Source: Neisseria sp. DTU_2020_1000833_1_SI_GRL_NUU_006
Lineage (GTDB): Bacteria; Pseudomonadota; Gammaproteobacteria; Burkholderiales; Neisseriaceae
Assembly (NCBI GenBank): GCA_032388755.1
Contig: CP135593.1
Coordinates: 2,418,001-2,482,000 of the forward strand
DNA length: 64,000 nt
Direction: 5' to 3'
In this document: positions 15,454-23,613 of the stretch, piece by piece
How the letters are laid out: each line of letters opens with the position of its first letter
Numbering within the stretch: position 1 is the stretch's first letter
The notes under the pieces: model-generated
What the model was told of the DNA's origin: nothing
Databases searched by the model: none
Seen by the model: the letters and a program-made list of their open reading frames with translations, nothing else
Position numbers and translations under genes: made by a program

Positions 15454-15490
15454 TTTCAGACGACCTTCCGCATAAAAAGGTCGTCTGAAA
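15454..15490. terminator. Inverted DUS pair after binding protein 1
   Basis: TTTCAGACGACC (15454-15465) and GGTCGTCTGAAA (15479-15490) form a stem 14 bases beyond the stop of the minus-strand gene. No T run follows on the minus strand, so partial termination is more likely than full. Confidence 0.5.
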
Positions 15491-15504
15491 CCCGCAAACC
15501 AGCC

Positions 15505-16620
15505 TTACTGCCCTTTCGGATACAGGTAGAACGTACCGTTCGGCACGACCGGCAGGTTTTGGCGGTAGAAGTCGGTATAAGTTTTCTCAGGATTGAAGTC
15601 TTTGAACAACTGCGGATAAATCGCTTTGGCCATAAATTGAATTGATGCGCCGTCGGAAAGCGTGCGCGAGTTGGCGTGGTAGGCGGCGTAGAGGCGGTTG
15701 TTTTTAATCGCAGGCAGGTTCGCCCAGCCGGCGCGTTTTGCAAAACCGGCCAAGCGCTTTTCCGCTTCGGCTTTCGGAATGCCCCAGCCCATCACCATGG
15801 CGGTCGGGCTTTTCTTCAATTCGGTTTCGCGGCCGGTAATCACGATGACGTCGGGTTTGGCGGCGAGGACTTTTTCGGGATTGATCGGGCCGTAGAACTC
15901 GACCGAAGAAGCGGCGATATTGTTGCCGCCGACCAGCGTCGCCATCGAACCCCACATGCTCTTGCCGAAAGTAACGCTGTGTTCCGCAGGGCCTTTGTTG
16001 CCGAATTCGACATACACTTTAGGCTTGGGCAGATTGGCTTTTTTCACGCGCGCTTGGATGGTGTCGGCGATGCGTTTGTAGTCCGCCGCCAATTTGTCCG
16101 CCTTTTGTTGCTGGCCGGTCAGCGTGCCGATAAGTTTGGTTGATTGGATGTGTTTGGCGACCGTTTGCGCGTTGTAGTCCAACACCACAATCGGAATGCC
16201 CGCCTTGTTGATGCGGTCGAGGTCGGAACCCAAAGCCTTATACTGCCAGTCCGCCAAAATCAGCAAATCGGGTTTCAATGCCAAAACCTTTTCAACCGAG
16301 AACGTGCCGACTTCCACCTCGCCCACGTCGGCTAGCTGGTTCAGCTTAGGCACGGCTTTGCTGAACGCCGCCCAGCTCGGCGGCGCCCAGTCGGCCCAAA
16401 CCGCTTTGGAGAAGCCGACCACATTATTCAGCGCGTCCTTGCCGCCGATGGCCATGTAATCTTGATAATAAAAGCCCAAAACCACGCGTTTGGCGGGCAG
16501 GTCGACGGTTACTTTGCGGCCGTTGACATCGGTAATCTGAACCGGTTTGGCATGGACGGCGGCAGTGCCGAATGCCAATGCGGCGGCGAGGGCAAGGGAG
16601 GAGAAGCGCGACAGTTTCAT
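15505..16620 (-). CDS. Periplasmic iron-complex binding protein 1
   Basis: A 371 aa type III substrate-binding protein with signal peptide MKLSRFSSLALAAALAFGTAAVHA. No lipobox is seen. VVLGFYYQDYMAIGG, PIVVLDYNAQTV and GPAEHSVTFGKSMWG mark the iron-siderophore/cobalamin binding family. It is a clear paralog of the protein at 12709-13932 but lacks its C-terminal extension. It is first in the unit, directly behind a Fur-like palindrome, so iron repression is likely. The ligand (catecholate siderophore, haem or other) cannot be told. Confidence 0.9.
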   Translation of the reverse strand: MKLSRFSSLALAAALAFGTAAVHAKPVQITDVNGRKVTVDLPAKRVVLGFYYQDYMAIGGKDALNNVVGFSKAVWADWAPPSWAAFSKAVPKLNQLADVGEVEVGTFSVEKVLALKPDLLILADWQYKALGSDLDRINKAGIPIVVLDYNAQTVAKHIQSTKLIGTLTGQQQKADKLAADYKRIADTIQARVKKANLPKPKVYVEFGNKGPAEHSVTFGKSMWGSMATLVGGNNIAASSVEFYGPINPEKVLAAKPDVIVITGRETELKKSPTAMVMGWGIPKAEAEKRLAGFAKRAGWANLPAIKNNRLYAAYHANSRTLSDGASIQFMAKAIYPQLFKDFNPEKTYTDFYRQNLPVVPNGTFYLYPKGQ

Positions 16621-16668
16621 TAGAGTAAAATCCTTTTAATAAATAATGTTATATATGATTTATATATG

Positions 16669-16687
16669 AATAAGAATCTTTCTTATT
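16669..16687 (-). promoter_or_regulatory. Fur box candidate before the iron ABC operon
   Basis: AATAAGAA, TCT, TTCTTATT is a perfect 8-base dyad of 19 bp in an AT-rich leader 49 bases upstream of the binding-protein start. Size, composition and position suit Fur. Confidence 0.6.
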
Positions 16688-16843
16688 TTTAATGCGAGCC
16701 TAATGGATTTAAAATAAACGGAAAAGTTCCGTTATTCAGGGAAGTTTTTATTGCAAGCGTGATGGTGTTTATTGTTCAGACAACGCCTGCCGTTTGCCGT
16801 ATAAAAGGTCGTCTGAAACCTCAAGTAAATACATAAACCTTTG

Positions 16844-16950
16844 TATAGTGAATTAAATTTAAATCAGGACAAGGCGACGAAGCCGTAGACAGTACAGATA
16901 GTACGGCAAGGCGAGGCAACGCTGTACTGGTTTAAAGTTAATCCACTATA
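16844..16950. mobile_element. Correia repeat-enclosed element, short form
   Basis: A 107 bp element bounded by TATAGTG and CACTATA. It contains CAGGACAAGGCGACGAAGCC and GGCAAGGCGAGGCAACGC, the known CREE core. It lacks the roughly 50 bp internal block found in the copy at 42024-42180. The left terminal repeat has lost one G. It sits 34 bases before an ATP-grasp gene and may supply promoter or RNase III signals. Confidence 0.93.
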
Positions 16951-16984
16951 AATATTCAATCATTTTATTCCTCGAAAGTCCGCC

Positions 16985-17815
16985 ATGCTGACAATTACCA
17001 CCTGCCTTGCCTACCCCGAGCCGCCGTCCAACCTGCTGCCGTTGGCGGACGCGCTGACACGGGACGGCATCCCCACCACCTTCGCGCCTTGGCAAAACCG
17101 TCCGGAATCCGCCTTCATCCTGCCCTTGTGCGCATGGGATTATGCAGCGGAGCCTGAAGCGTTTGGGCAGTGGCTGACCGAAGCGCAAGCGTGCGGGCAA
17201 AGGTTTATCAACCCCGTCGGGCTGATGCGTTGGAACATGGACAAACGTTATTTGTGCGATTTGGCAGAATGGGGAGCGGACGTGATTCCGAGTGTGCAGA
17301 CGTCGTCTGAAAAAGAAAAATTGGAAGAAATTTTAGAGAATCGGGGCTGGCGGGAAGCGGTCGTCAAACCCGTTATCGGGCAGAGCGGGCGCGGCGTGGC
17401 GAAAATCAGGGCGGGAGAAGTGTCGTTGACGGCAGAGGATTATCCGCAAGGCGTCATCGTCCAGCCTTATATCCGCGAAATCGAAACGGCGGGCGAAACC
17501 TCGCTGGTGTTTTTTGAAGGGCGATTCAGCCATGCCGTACTGCGTATGCCGTCCCAAGGCGAATGGCGCGCCAATTCCGCCTACGGAGTCGCCGTCAACC
17601 CTGCCGGACCGCCGGAAAAAGCAGTCGAAACCGCACGGCAGATATTGGCAATGCTGCCCCAAATACCGGCATACGCCCGCATAGACGGGACGCTAATCGG
17701 CGAAAGATTACTGCTCAACGAATTGGAACTGATCGAACCCGCCCTTTACCTGCATACCGCTGAAAACGCGGTTGCCCATATGGCGCAGGCGGTAAAGCGC
17801 GTTATCGCGGGCTGA
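16985..17815 (+). CDS. DcsG-like ATP-grasp ligase
   Basis: A 276 aa ATP-grasp enzyme. AFILPLCAWDYAAEPEAFGQW (43-63), FINPVGLMRWNMDKRYL and VVKPVIGQSGRGVAK (ATP-binding loop) follow the pattern of the DcsG / O-ureido-D-serine cyclo-ligase and RimK-like branch. The metal-binding end is LLNELELIEPALYL. These enzymes make amide or cyclic bonds through acyl phosphates; the substrate here is unknown. It is monocistronic, behind a CREE, and ends at a DUS terminator. Start is set by CGAAAGTCCGCC upstream and the immediate beta-strand LTITTCL. Confidence 0.78.
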   Translation: MLTITTCLAYPEPPSNLLPLADALTRDGIPTTFAPWQNRPESAFILPLCAWDYAAEPEAFGQWLTEAQACGQRFINPVGLMRWNMDKRYLCDLAEWGADVIPSVQTSSEKEKLEEILENRGWREAVVKPVIGQSGRGVAKIRAGEVSLTAEDYPQGVIVQPYIREIETAGETSLVFFEGRFSHAVLRMPSQGEWRANSAYGVAVNPAGPPEKAVETARQILAMLPQIPAYARIDGTLIGERLLLNELELIEPALYLHTAENAVAHMAQAVKRVIAG

Positions 17816-17832
17816 CGATAAAGAGTTTATGC

Positions 17833-17882
17833 CAAAAAGGTCGTCTGAAAACAAAGGGAGCGAGTTTTCAGACGACCTTTGT
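17833..17882. terminator. Bidirectional DUS terminator
   Basis: AAAAAGGTCGTCTGAAAAC and GTTTTCAGACGACCTTT surround a 13-base loop between convergent genes. Confidence 0.85.
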
Positions 17883-17914
17883 TCAAAATCAGCAAACGAA
17901 ATGACGGCCACGCA

Positions 17915-18565
17915 TTATAAACGCGCGATAAAGCCGGGCAGCTCGGACAAATCGTTCAAGATTGCCAAATGCGGCCGCGTTGCCAGTTGCGCGGCGGTAT
18001 GTGCGCCGGTCGGTACGGCAACGGCGGGGGCTTTCGCATTTGCCGCCATATCCAAATCGTGGGTCGTATCGCCGACAATCAAAGTTTGCGAAGGCTCCAG
18101 CCCCAATTCGGAACATAAGGCAAAAACCATATCGGGCGCGGGTTTGGACGCATATTCGCTTGCGCAGGCGGTTGCCATCCAAAAATCTGCCGTCCCCGTC
18201 TGCATAATAGAACGGTCCAAACCCGTACGCCCTTTGCCTGTCGCTACGGCAAGCCAAAAGCCTTGTTGTTTTAAAGTGTTCAAACAAGGTATGGCTTCGG
18301 GGAACAAGGTCATATTGTGATTGTTCGGATTCAGATAATGCGCGGCATAGGTTTCTGCCAATTCTTCGCGCAGGTGTTCGCCCGCATTAGGCGCAAGGCG
18401 GAAGATGATTTCGGGCAGGCTGTAACCGATTAAGGCGCGGATGGCATCCGCATCGGGGGCTTTTAAGCCGCAGTCGGCAAAACTTTGTTGGAACGTACGG
18501 ATAATCGGGCGCGTCGTATCGGCAAGCGTTCCGTCCCAGTCGAAAATAATCAGTTCAGGCTTCAT
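17915..18565 (-). CDS. HAD family phosphatase (Gph-like)
   Basis: A 216 aa HAD hydrolase. Motif I is FDWDGTLADT with Asp9 and Asp11, motif II is VATGKGRTG, and motif III/IV is SKPAPDM followed by VGDTTHDLDMA. An alpha-helical cap lies between about 15 and 85. It is close to phosphoglycolate phosphatase but the substrate is unproven. It is divergent from pyrD, with 155 bases between. Complete and of normal length. Confidence 0.88.
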   Translation of the reverse strand: MKPELIIFDWDGTLADTTRPIIRTFQQSFADCGLKAPDADAIRALIGYSLPEIIFRLAPNAGEHLREELAETYAAHYLNPNNHNMTLFPEAIPCLNTLKQQGFWLAVATGKGRTGLDRSIMQTGTADFWMATACASEYASKPAPDMVFALCSELGLEPSQTLIVGDTTHDLDMAANAKAPAVAVPTGAHTAAQLATRPHLAILNDLSELPGFIARL

Positions 18566-18720
18566 CAGAAATCCTTTCAGACGACGTTATCAATATGATT
18601 GTATAGCGGATTTTAAGACGGTTCAAAACAGCATTTCCTTTGAAGATTTGTTTGGACGGCAGGAAAATACGGCAGTTTCGGGTAAAATACGACGGTTTGC
18701 CAATCATCCGAAAGAAACCC

Positions 18721-19725
18721 ATGTATTCCCTAGCCCGCAGCCTGCTGTTCAAACTCGATGCCGAAAAAGCCCACCATTTCACCCTCGACGCGCTCAACAA
18801 AGTATACAGACTCGGCCTGCTTCCGATTTTCGACAACCGCACCAAGCCCGTCAAACTCATGGGCATCACCCTGCCCAGTCCCGTCGGACTGGCTGCCGGA
18901 CTCGATAAAAACGGCGAATACATAGACGCATTGGGCGCACTCGGCTTCGGCTTCCTCGAAATCGGCACGGTAACGCCCAAACCGCAGCCCGGCAACCCGC
19001 AGCCGCGCCTCTTCCGCGTTCCCGAACACCAAGGCATCATCAACCGCATGGGCTTCAACAACCACGGCATCGACGCCATGATTCGAAACATCGAAAAAAG
19101 CCGTTATCAAGGCGTGTTGGGCATCAACATCGGCAAAAACGCCGTAACCCCCATCGAAAACGCCGCCGACGACTATCTAATCTGCCTCGAAAAAGCCTAC
19201 GCACACGCAAGTTACATTACCGTCAATATTTCCTCGCCCAACACCAAAAACCTCCGCGCACTGCAAGGCGGCGACGAACTGAGCGCGCTGCTCGAAGCCC
19301 TGAAAAACAAACAGGCGCAGCTTTCCGCTGCACACGGAAAATACGTCCCGCTCGCCGTCAAAATCGCCCCCGATTTGGATGAAGCACAAATCGAAGACAT
19401 CGCCCACGTCGTCAAAGCCGTCGAAATGGACGGCATCATCGCCACCAATACCACCATCGACAAATCAAGCCTCGGCAGCCATCCGCTCGCAGGCGAGCAG
19501 GGCGGCCTAAGCGGTCTGCCCGTGCGCGAAAAAAGCAACCAAGTGCTGAAAACACTGGCGGAATACATCGACGGCAAGCTGCCGATTATCGGCGTAGGCG
19601 GCATCATGAACAGCAAGGACGCCGCCGAAAAAATCCGCCTCGGCGCAACCGCCGTCCAAGTGTACAGCGGCATGATTTATAAAGGTCCTGCATTGGTGAG
19701 GGACTGTCTGGCAGCGTTGAAGTAA
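18721..19725 (+). CDS. pyrD: Dihydroorotate dehydrogenase (quinone), class 2
   Basis: This enzyme oxidises dihydroorotate to orotate with FMN and passes electrons to membrane quinone, the fourth pyrimidine step. The N-terminal helices MYSLARSLLFKLDAEKAHHFTL bind quinone and mark class 2. FMN/substrate motifs are GLAAGLDKNGE, NRMGFNNHG, NISSPNTKNLR (catalytic Ser) and GVGGIMNSKDA. I choose the ATG at 18721 because it gives the family start and 334 aa; an upstream ATG at 18640 adds 27 unrelated residues. A DUS terminator follows. Confidence 0.97.
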   Translation: MYSLARSLLFKLDAEKAHHFTLDALNKVYRLGLLPIFDNRTKPVKLMGITLPSPVGLAAGLDKNGEYIDALGALGFGFLEIGTVTPKPQPGNPQPRLFRVPEHQGIINRMGFNNHGIDAMIRNIEKSRYQGVLGINIGKNAVTPIENAADDYLICLEKAYAHASYITVNISSPNTKNLRALQGGDELSALLEALKNKQAQLSAAHGKYVPLAVKIAPDLDEAQIEDIAHVVKAVEMDGIIATNTTIDKSSLGSHPLAGEQGGLSGLPVREKSNQVLKTLAEYIDGKLPIIGVGGIMNSKDAAEKIRLGATAVQVYSGMIYKGPALVRDCLAALK

Positions 19726-19743
19726 GGGAGGCTTTTAAGAAAA

Positions 19744-19788
19744 GAGTCGTCTGAAAACCCATATTTAAGGTTTTCAGACGACTTTTTG
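19744..19788 (+). terminator. DUS-like terminator after pyrD
   Basis: AGTCGTCTGAAAACC and GGTTTTCAGACGACT pair, then five Ts. Both arms carry AGTCGTCTGAA instead of AGGTCGTCTGAA, a compensated change that keeps the stem. Confidence 0.85.
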
Positions 19789-19933
19789 TGTGAACATAGA
19801 TGATAAAAGAATAGATGCAGGTATACAGATTGGCTTAACGACCGTTTTCAGCCGTTTCAATGAATATTCTATCGGCTGCTTATCAAGTTTTAAAGATAGA
19901 TATATGATATATAAAGTAGGTAAATATATAAAC

Positions 19934-19966
19934 AAAAAAGACCTTGTTTAAACAAGGTCTTTTTTA
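19934..19966 (-). terminator. Intrinsic terminator of the tRNA pair
   Basis: AGACCTTGTTTAAACAAGGTCT is a perfect stem with a T run on the minus strand, just beyond tRNA-Ala. Confidence 0.88.
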
Positions 19967-19968
19967 TC

Positions 19969-20044
<76 letters not shown>

Positions 20045-20050
20045 GAAATT

Positions 20051-20127
20051 TGGTGGCGAATCAGGGACTCGAACCCCGGACACAAGGATTATGATTCCTC
20101 TGCTCTAACCGACTGAGCTAATTCGCC
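20051..20127 (-). tRNA. tRNA-Met (CAT)
   Basis: A 77-nt tRNA with CCA. Acceptor GGCGAAT pairs with ATTCGCC. The loop ATCATAA gives anticodon CAT. The paired position 1 and normal D-arm favour elongator Met over initiator; a lysidine-type Ile tRNA cannot be fully excluded. Confidence 0.92.
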
Positions 20128-20227
20128 GTTTCGTGAAGTCGCTATTATATGTTGTTTTGGGTTTTTGGCAAGTTTTATTTTGTACTTTGTGTTTTGTTTT
20201 TGTTTTTCAATGGAATAAAACATGGAT

Positions 20228-20259
20228 GAGGTCGTCTGAAACGGTGTTTCAGACGACCC
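20228..20259. terminator. DUS inverted pair
   Basis: AGGTCGTCTGAAAC and GTTTCAGACGACC are separated by a few bases. It serves the end of the minus-strand methyltransferase gene. Confidence 0.7.
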
Positions 20260-20292
20260 GTGTGTTTGGAGGATGGTTTGAGGTGGGGGATT

Positions 20293-21450
20293 TCAAAGTT
20301 TGTGGCAGATGTCGCCGAAGCGGAAACCTGTCCAGTCGATGCCGATGTTTTTGCCAAAGGCGATGACTTTGAAGAGTTCGCCCATTTCGTGTTGGTCGGT
20401 CAGTTTTTGTACGGCGGTGCTGACACGGAGGTAGTCTGCCGTGCCTAGAGGGGCGGTTTGTGCCAGCAGGTCGGTAATGCCTAGGTTGAATAGGAAATGG
20501 GACTGGGGCAGGTAGCCGATGAGGTCCAGTCCGCCGTCGGTGCCTGCTTGGGCAATGTCGGTAAAGTTGACATGTGCGGTCAGATCGGTCAGACCGATAT
20601 GGAAAAATGTGTCATGAACAGTGTGGTGACGGTAGTGGGCGATGAGCGTGCCTTCGTCACGTTGCGGGTGGTAATACTGGGCGGCGTCAAAACCGTAGTC
20701 GATAAATATCATGCCGCCACGTGTGATTTTCTGCGCGAGGGTGAGAATAAAGGCGTATTGGGCGGGGTGTAGCTCGCTGGTGTAGGGGTGTTCGGTTTCG
20801 GGGAAGTAGGTGGCGGCTGAACGGAGGAGGTTGGGTTGCTTCAAGGGTTGAGGGCTTTGTTCAAGCTGCCCGTCGGGGTTAATGGAGACGCCGATGTGTT
20901 GAAAGGTGTTTTGGGTGCGGCGGATGATTTCAATGGGCATAGCATCGAGGACTTCGTTGCCGATGATGATGCCGTCGAAGGATTCGGGCAGTTCGGTCAG
21001 GTGTATGACTTTTTGTGCCAGTTGCGGGGTGGTGTGTTCGGCGATGAATTGGCGTTGGCGTTCGGCAAGCTCGGGGGAGAGTTCGATGATGTGGTAATGC
21101 TTGAGGTCGTCTGAAAGGCTTTTCAATAAGGTGGCGGCGAGATGTCCCGTACCTGCGCCGAATTCGTAGATGTTGCCGGCGGTTTGCGGGAGTAGTTCGG
21201 CAAGTTGTCGGGCGAGGGTTTGTCCGAATAATGGGGTGAGGGTGGGGGCGGTGATGAAATCGCCGTCTGTGCCGATTTTGTGGCTGCCTCCGGTGTAGTA
21301 GCCGTATTCGGGTATGTAGAGTGCAAGATCCATAAATCGTGAGAAAGGAATCCAATTATTTTGGGCTTTTATTTCCTGTGTGATGATTTCGAATAGTTTG
21401 GAACTTGAGGCTTGCGCGGCAGGGGAGGGGAGGGGGAGGTGTGCCTTCAT
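20293..21450 (-). CDS. SAM-dependent methyltransferase, MidA/NDUFAF7 family
   Basis: A 385 aa protein of the DUF185 family. PFSRFMDLALYIPEYGYYTGG (35-55), DFITAPTLTPLFGQTLA, the SAM loop YEFGAGTGHLA (94-104) and IIGNEVLDAMP are family hallmarks. The mitochondrial relative NDUFAF7 dimethylates an arginine of complex I subunit NDUFS2; bacterial targets are not settled. It contains SLSDDLKHY, encoded across a reversed uptake sequence. It ends in a DUS pair and is divergent from the dcw cluster. Confidence 0.9.
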   Translation of the reverse strand: MKAHLPLPSPAAQASSSKLFEIITQEIKAQNNWIPFSRFMDLALYIPEYGYYTGGSHKIGTDGDFITAPTLTPLFGQTLARQLAELLPQTAGNIYEFGAGTGHLAATLLKSLSDDLKHYHIIELSPELAERQRQFIAEHTTPQLAQKVIHLTELPESFDGIIIGNEVLDAMPIEIIRRTQNTFQHIGVSINPDGQLEQSPQPLKQPNLLRSAATYFPETEHPYTSELHPAQYAFILTLAQKITRGGMIFIDYGFDAAQYYHPQRDEGTLIAHYRHHTVHDTFFHIGLTDLTAHVNFTDIAQAGTDGGLDLIGYLPQSHFLFNLGITDLLAQTAPLGTADYLRVSTAVQKLTDQHEMGELFKVIAFGKNIGIDWTGFRFGDICHKL

Positions 21451-21695
21451 AATTGTTAGATAATGTAAAATTTATGAATTTATTTGTCTATTATAACGTG
21501 AACGGAAAAGGGGCGTTTTTTCATTTTTTTATACCATATATTGTGTCTAAATAATATTTTTAATACTACATATTGTGTTTTTAAAAACCAAATCGGGTAA
21601 AATGGGCGGTTCGGCTTGTTTGCCTGTTTGGTTAAAATACTGTTTTTTAATGATTTTGTTGTTGCATATGTACTGGGATTTTAGAGTAAGGCGAT

Positions 21696-21724
21696 TTGAC
21701 CGAGGCGTTAAAATTTTTTATAGT
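21696..21724 (+). promoter_or_regulatory. Sigma70 promoter of mraZ/dcw
   Basis: The -35 box TTGACC (21696-21701) and -10 box TATAGT (21719-21724) are separated by exactly 17 bases, each one base off consensus. Transcription would begin near 21731, about 70 bases before mraZ. Confidence 0.75.
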
Positions 21725-21725
21725 G

Positions 21726-21747
21726 TGGGCTAGTGGGGCGATGTGGG
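21726..21747 (+). promoter_or_regulatory. TGGG direct repeats, candidate MraZ operator
   Basis: TGGG occurs at 21726, 21734 and 21744, spaced 8 and 10 bases, right over the predicted start site. MraZ of other bacteria represses its own operon by binding TGGGN repeats with a 10-base period. Confidence 0.55.
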
Positions 21748-21801
21748 TAAAAGTGTCTGCATCGCCCAAAAAATTCCGATTTAAACCGATAGGACGAAAT
21801 T

Positions 21802-22257
21802 GTGTTTGGCGGCGCTCACGAATTGAGTATTGACAGCAAAGGGCGGTTGGCTATTCCTGCCAAGTTCCGCGATATTTTGCTGCGCCATTATACGCCGTCG
21901 ATTGTGGTTACTTTGGATTCCCGTCAAAAATTGCTGATGTATCCGGAGGCTGAATGGGCAAAGGTTGCCGAGCAGCTTTTATGCCTGAAAACGGCAGGAA
22001 ATCCGATGTTGCAGCGTTATCAAAATCTGCTGCTGCACAATGCGGATACGCTGGAATGGGATAGTGCCGGCCGCGTACTGATTCCTGCCAATCTGCGCAA
22101 ACGGGTGGATTTTGAAAAAGACGTTACCTTGGTCGGTCGCGCCAACCGTTTGGAATTGTGGGGCCGTGAGCAATGGGAAGCTGAAATGACTCAGGCTTTG
22201 GATGATGATCCTGAAGAGTTGGCATTCCAATTAAGTCAGACGGATTTGCAATTGTGA
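21802..22257 (+). CDS. mraZ: Transcriptional regulator MraZ
   Basis: A 151 aa protein with two AbrB/SpoVT-like halves, each holding a D-x-x-R motif: SIDSKGRLAIPAKFRD (10-25) and WDSAGRVLIPANLRK (about 86-100). It is a DNA-binding repressor of the dcw operon, forming a ring-shaped oligomer. Translation starts at GTG (21802) with AGGACG 7 bases upstream, giving the family start VFGGAHELSID. Its end overlaps the rsmH GTG start. The TGGG repeats upstream are likely its own operator. Confidence 0.96.
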   Translation: MFGGAHELSIDSKGRLAIPAKFRDILLRHYTPSIVVTLDSRQKLLMYPEAEWAKVAEQLLCLKTAGNPMLQRYQNLLLHNADTLEWDSAGRVLIPANLRKRVDFEKDVTLVGRANRLELWGREQWEAEMTQALDDDPEELAFQLSQTDLQL

Positions 22258-23207
22258 GTAATGCTGAATATCAACATATCACCGTTTTGTTAAATGAGGC
22301 GGTTGATGCTCTGGCGGTTCGTGAAGACGGTATTTATGTGGATGGGACGTTTGGCAGGGGAGGGCACTCCCGATTGATTTTGTCCCGTCTGGGCAGTCAA
22401 GGTCGTCTGATTGTGTTTGATAAAGACCCGCAAGCGATTGAGGCGGCGCAAAAGCTGGCCGAGCAGGATGGGCGCGTTACGGTCGTTCATGACGGGTTTT
22501 CCAGTTTTCAGACGACCCTGGATAAGCTGGATATTGAAGAAATAGATGGTGCGTTGTTTGATTTGGGGATTTCGTCCCCGCAGATAGATGACGGCGCACG
22601 GGGTTTCAGTTTCCGTTTTGATGCCCCTTTGGATATGCGCATGGATCCGACGCGGGGGATGTCCGCTGCAGAATGGATTGCAACAGCATCAGAACAGGAT
22701 TTGCACGAGGTTATCAAGAATTATGGTGAAGAGCGGTTTAGTCGCCAGATTGCGCGCGCCATTGTTGCGCAACGGACAGAAAGTCCGATCGATACAACCC
22801 GCAAGCTGGCGCAGCTCGTGGCACAAAACGTCCGTACTCGTGAGCGGGGGCAAGACCCTGCGACGCGCACCTTCCAGGCAGTTCGCATCTTTATTAACCG
22901 CGAGCTCGAAGAGGTAGAGGCGGTTCTGCCGCAAGTGATAGGTCGTCTGAAACAAGGCGGGCGTTTGGCGGTTATTGCGTTCCATTCGCTTGAAGACCGC
23001 ATCGTGAAACAGTTTGTCAAAAAGTATTCGCAACATCCTCCTTTGCCGCGTTGGGCGGCAGTAAAAGAAGCGGATTTGCCTCTGCCGCCGTTAAAGGCGG
23101 TGGGAAAGGCGATAAAGCCGGGTGTTGAGGAAACCGCCTCCAATCCGCGGGCGCGCAGCGCAGTTTTACGCGTGGCAGAGCGGACGGGCGGTGAGATTGC
23201 AGAATAA
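22254..23207 (+). CDS. rsmH: 16S rRNA (cytosine-1402 N4)-methyltransferase
   Basis: A 317 aa SAM-dependent enzyme (MraW) that N4-methylates C1402 in the ribosomal P site. The start is HITVLLNEAVDAL, then VDGTFGRGGHSRLIL for SAM, DLGISSPQIDDGARGFSF and FHSLEDRIVKQF near the end. It starts at GTG in the four-base overlap with mraZ. Two uptake sequences are embedded, giving FQTT and GRLK peptides. Complete. Confidence 0.97.
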   Translation: MSNAEYQHITVLLNEAVDALAVREDGIYVDGTFGRGGHSRLILSRLGSQGRLIVFDKDPQAIEAAQKLAEQDGRVTVVHDGFSSFQTTLDKLDIEEIDGALFDLGISSPQIDDGARGFSFRFDAPLDMRMDPTRGMSAAEWIATASEQDLHEVIKNYGEERFSRQIARAIVAQRTESPIDTTRKLAQLVAQNVRTRERGQDPATRTFQAVRIFINRELEEVEAVLPQVIGRLKQGGRLAVIAFHSLEDRIVKQFVKKYSQHPPLPRWAAVKEADLPLPPLKAVGKAIKPGVEETASNPRARSAVLRVAERTGGEIAE

Positions 23208-23262
23208 GCATTATGTGGGGCAGGTGTCCTCGGAACAAACAGATTGAGGTCGTCTGAAAATA

Positions 23263-23526
23263 ATGAATAAATTAAATATCCTTTTGTTGGTCTTGGTATC
23301 GGTATCTGCTTTTGCGGTGGTCACTGTGCAAGACCAATCGCGTTTGCACTTCATCGCTTTGGATAAAGCGCAAAAGCAGGAAATCAAGCTTGATCAGGAC
23401 TATGCACGCTTGAAATTGGATCAGGCGCGGCTGGCGAACCACAAGCTGATTAAGGTGGCGGCTGAGAAGCAACGCCTCAAACCGCCCGGCGCGGATAATA
23501 CCGTGATGGTGGAAAGAAAAAAATAA
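23263..23526 (+). CDS. ftsL: Cell division protein FtsL
   Basis: An 87 aa bitopic membrane protein. A short cytoplasmic end is followed by one membrane helix (about 4-21, ILLLVLVSVSAFAVVTVQ) and a periplasmic coiled coil (DKAQKQEIKLDQDYARLKLD onward). FtsL joins FtsB and FtsQ to activate septal peptidoglycan synthesis with FtsW and FtsI. Position between rsmH and ftsI confirms the call. The start lies just after an AGGTCGTCTGAAAA uptake sequence. Confidence 0.92.
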   Translation: MNKLNILLLVLVSVSAFAVVTVQDQSRLHFIALDKAQKQEIKLDQDYARLKLDQARLANHKLIKVAAEKQRLKPPGADNTVMVERKK

Positions 23527-23613
23527 TACTAATAATGATAAGCCTGAAAAATCTTGGATTTGGAGGGTTTTGCGGAACGTAGTTCGGCAAATACATAACA
23601 TGAGAATTTTAAG

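Larger units (their letters stand above)
15052..15504. repeat. Repeat-filled gap between binding protein 1 and the permease
   Basis: No coding sequence. Contains a REPIN-like inverted pair (15175-15289), an inverted pair of the CGTGGGC-TTTGCCCACG repeat (15340-15360 and 15411-15429) and an inverted DUS pair (15454-15490). These hairpins probably lower expression of the permease and ATPase relative to binding protein 1. Confidence 0.7.
21451..21801. promoter_or_regulatory. Divergent promoter region of the dcw cluster
   Basis: This 351 bp AT-rich region has no gene. It holds the dcw promoter and the TGGG repeats detailed separately; the leftward promoter for the MidA-like gene should lie near its left end. 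Confidence 0.6.

Noticed and set aside
20051..20127. Reading the CAT tRNA as initiator fMet or lysidine Ile
   Set aside because: Position 1 pairs in the acceptor stem, which argues against initiator; the body resembles elongator Met, though Ile2 is not formally excluded.
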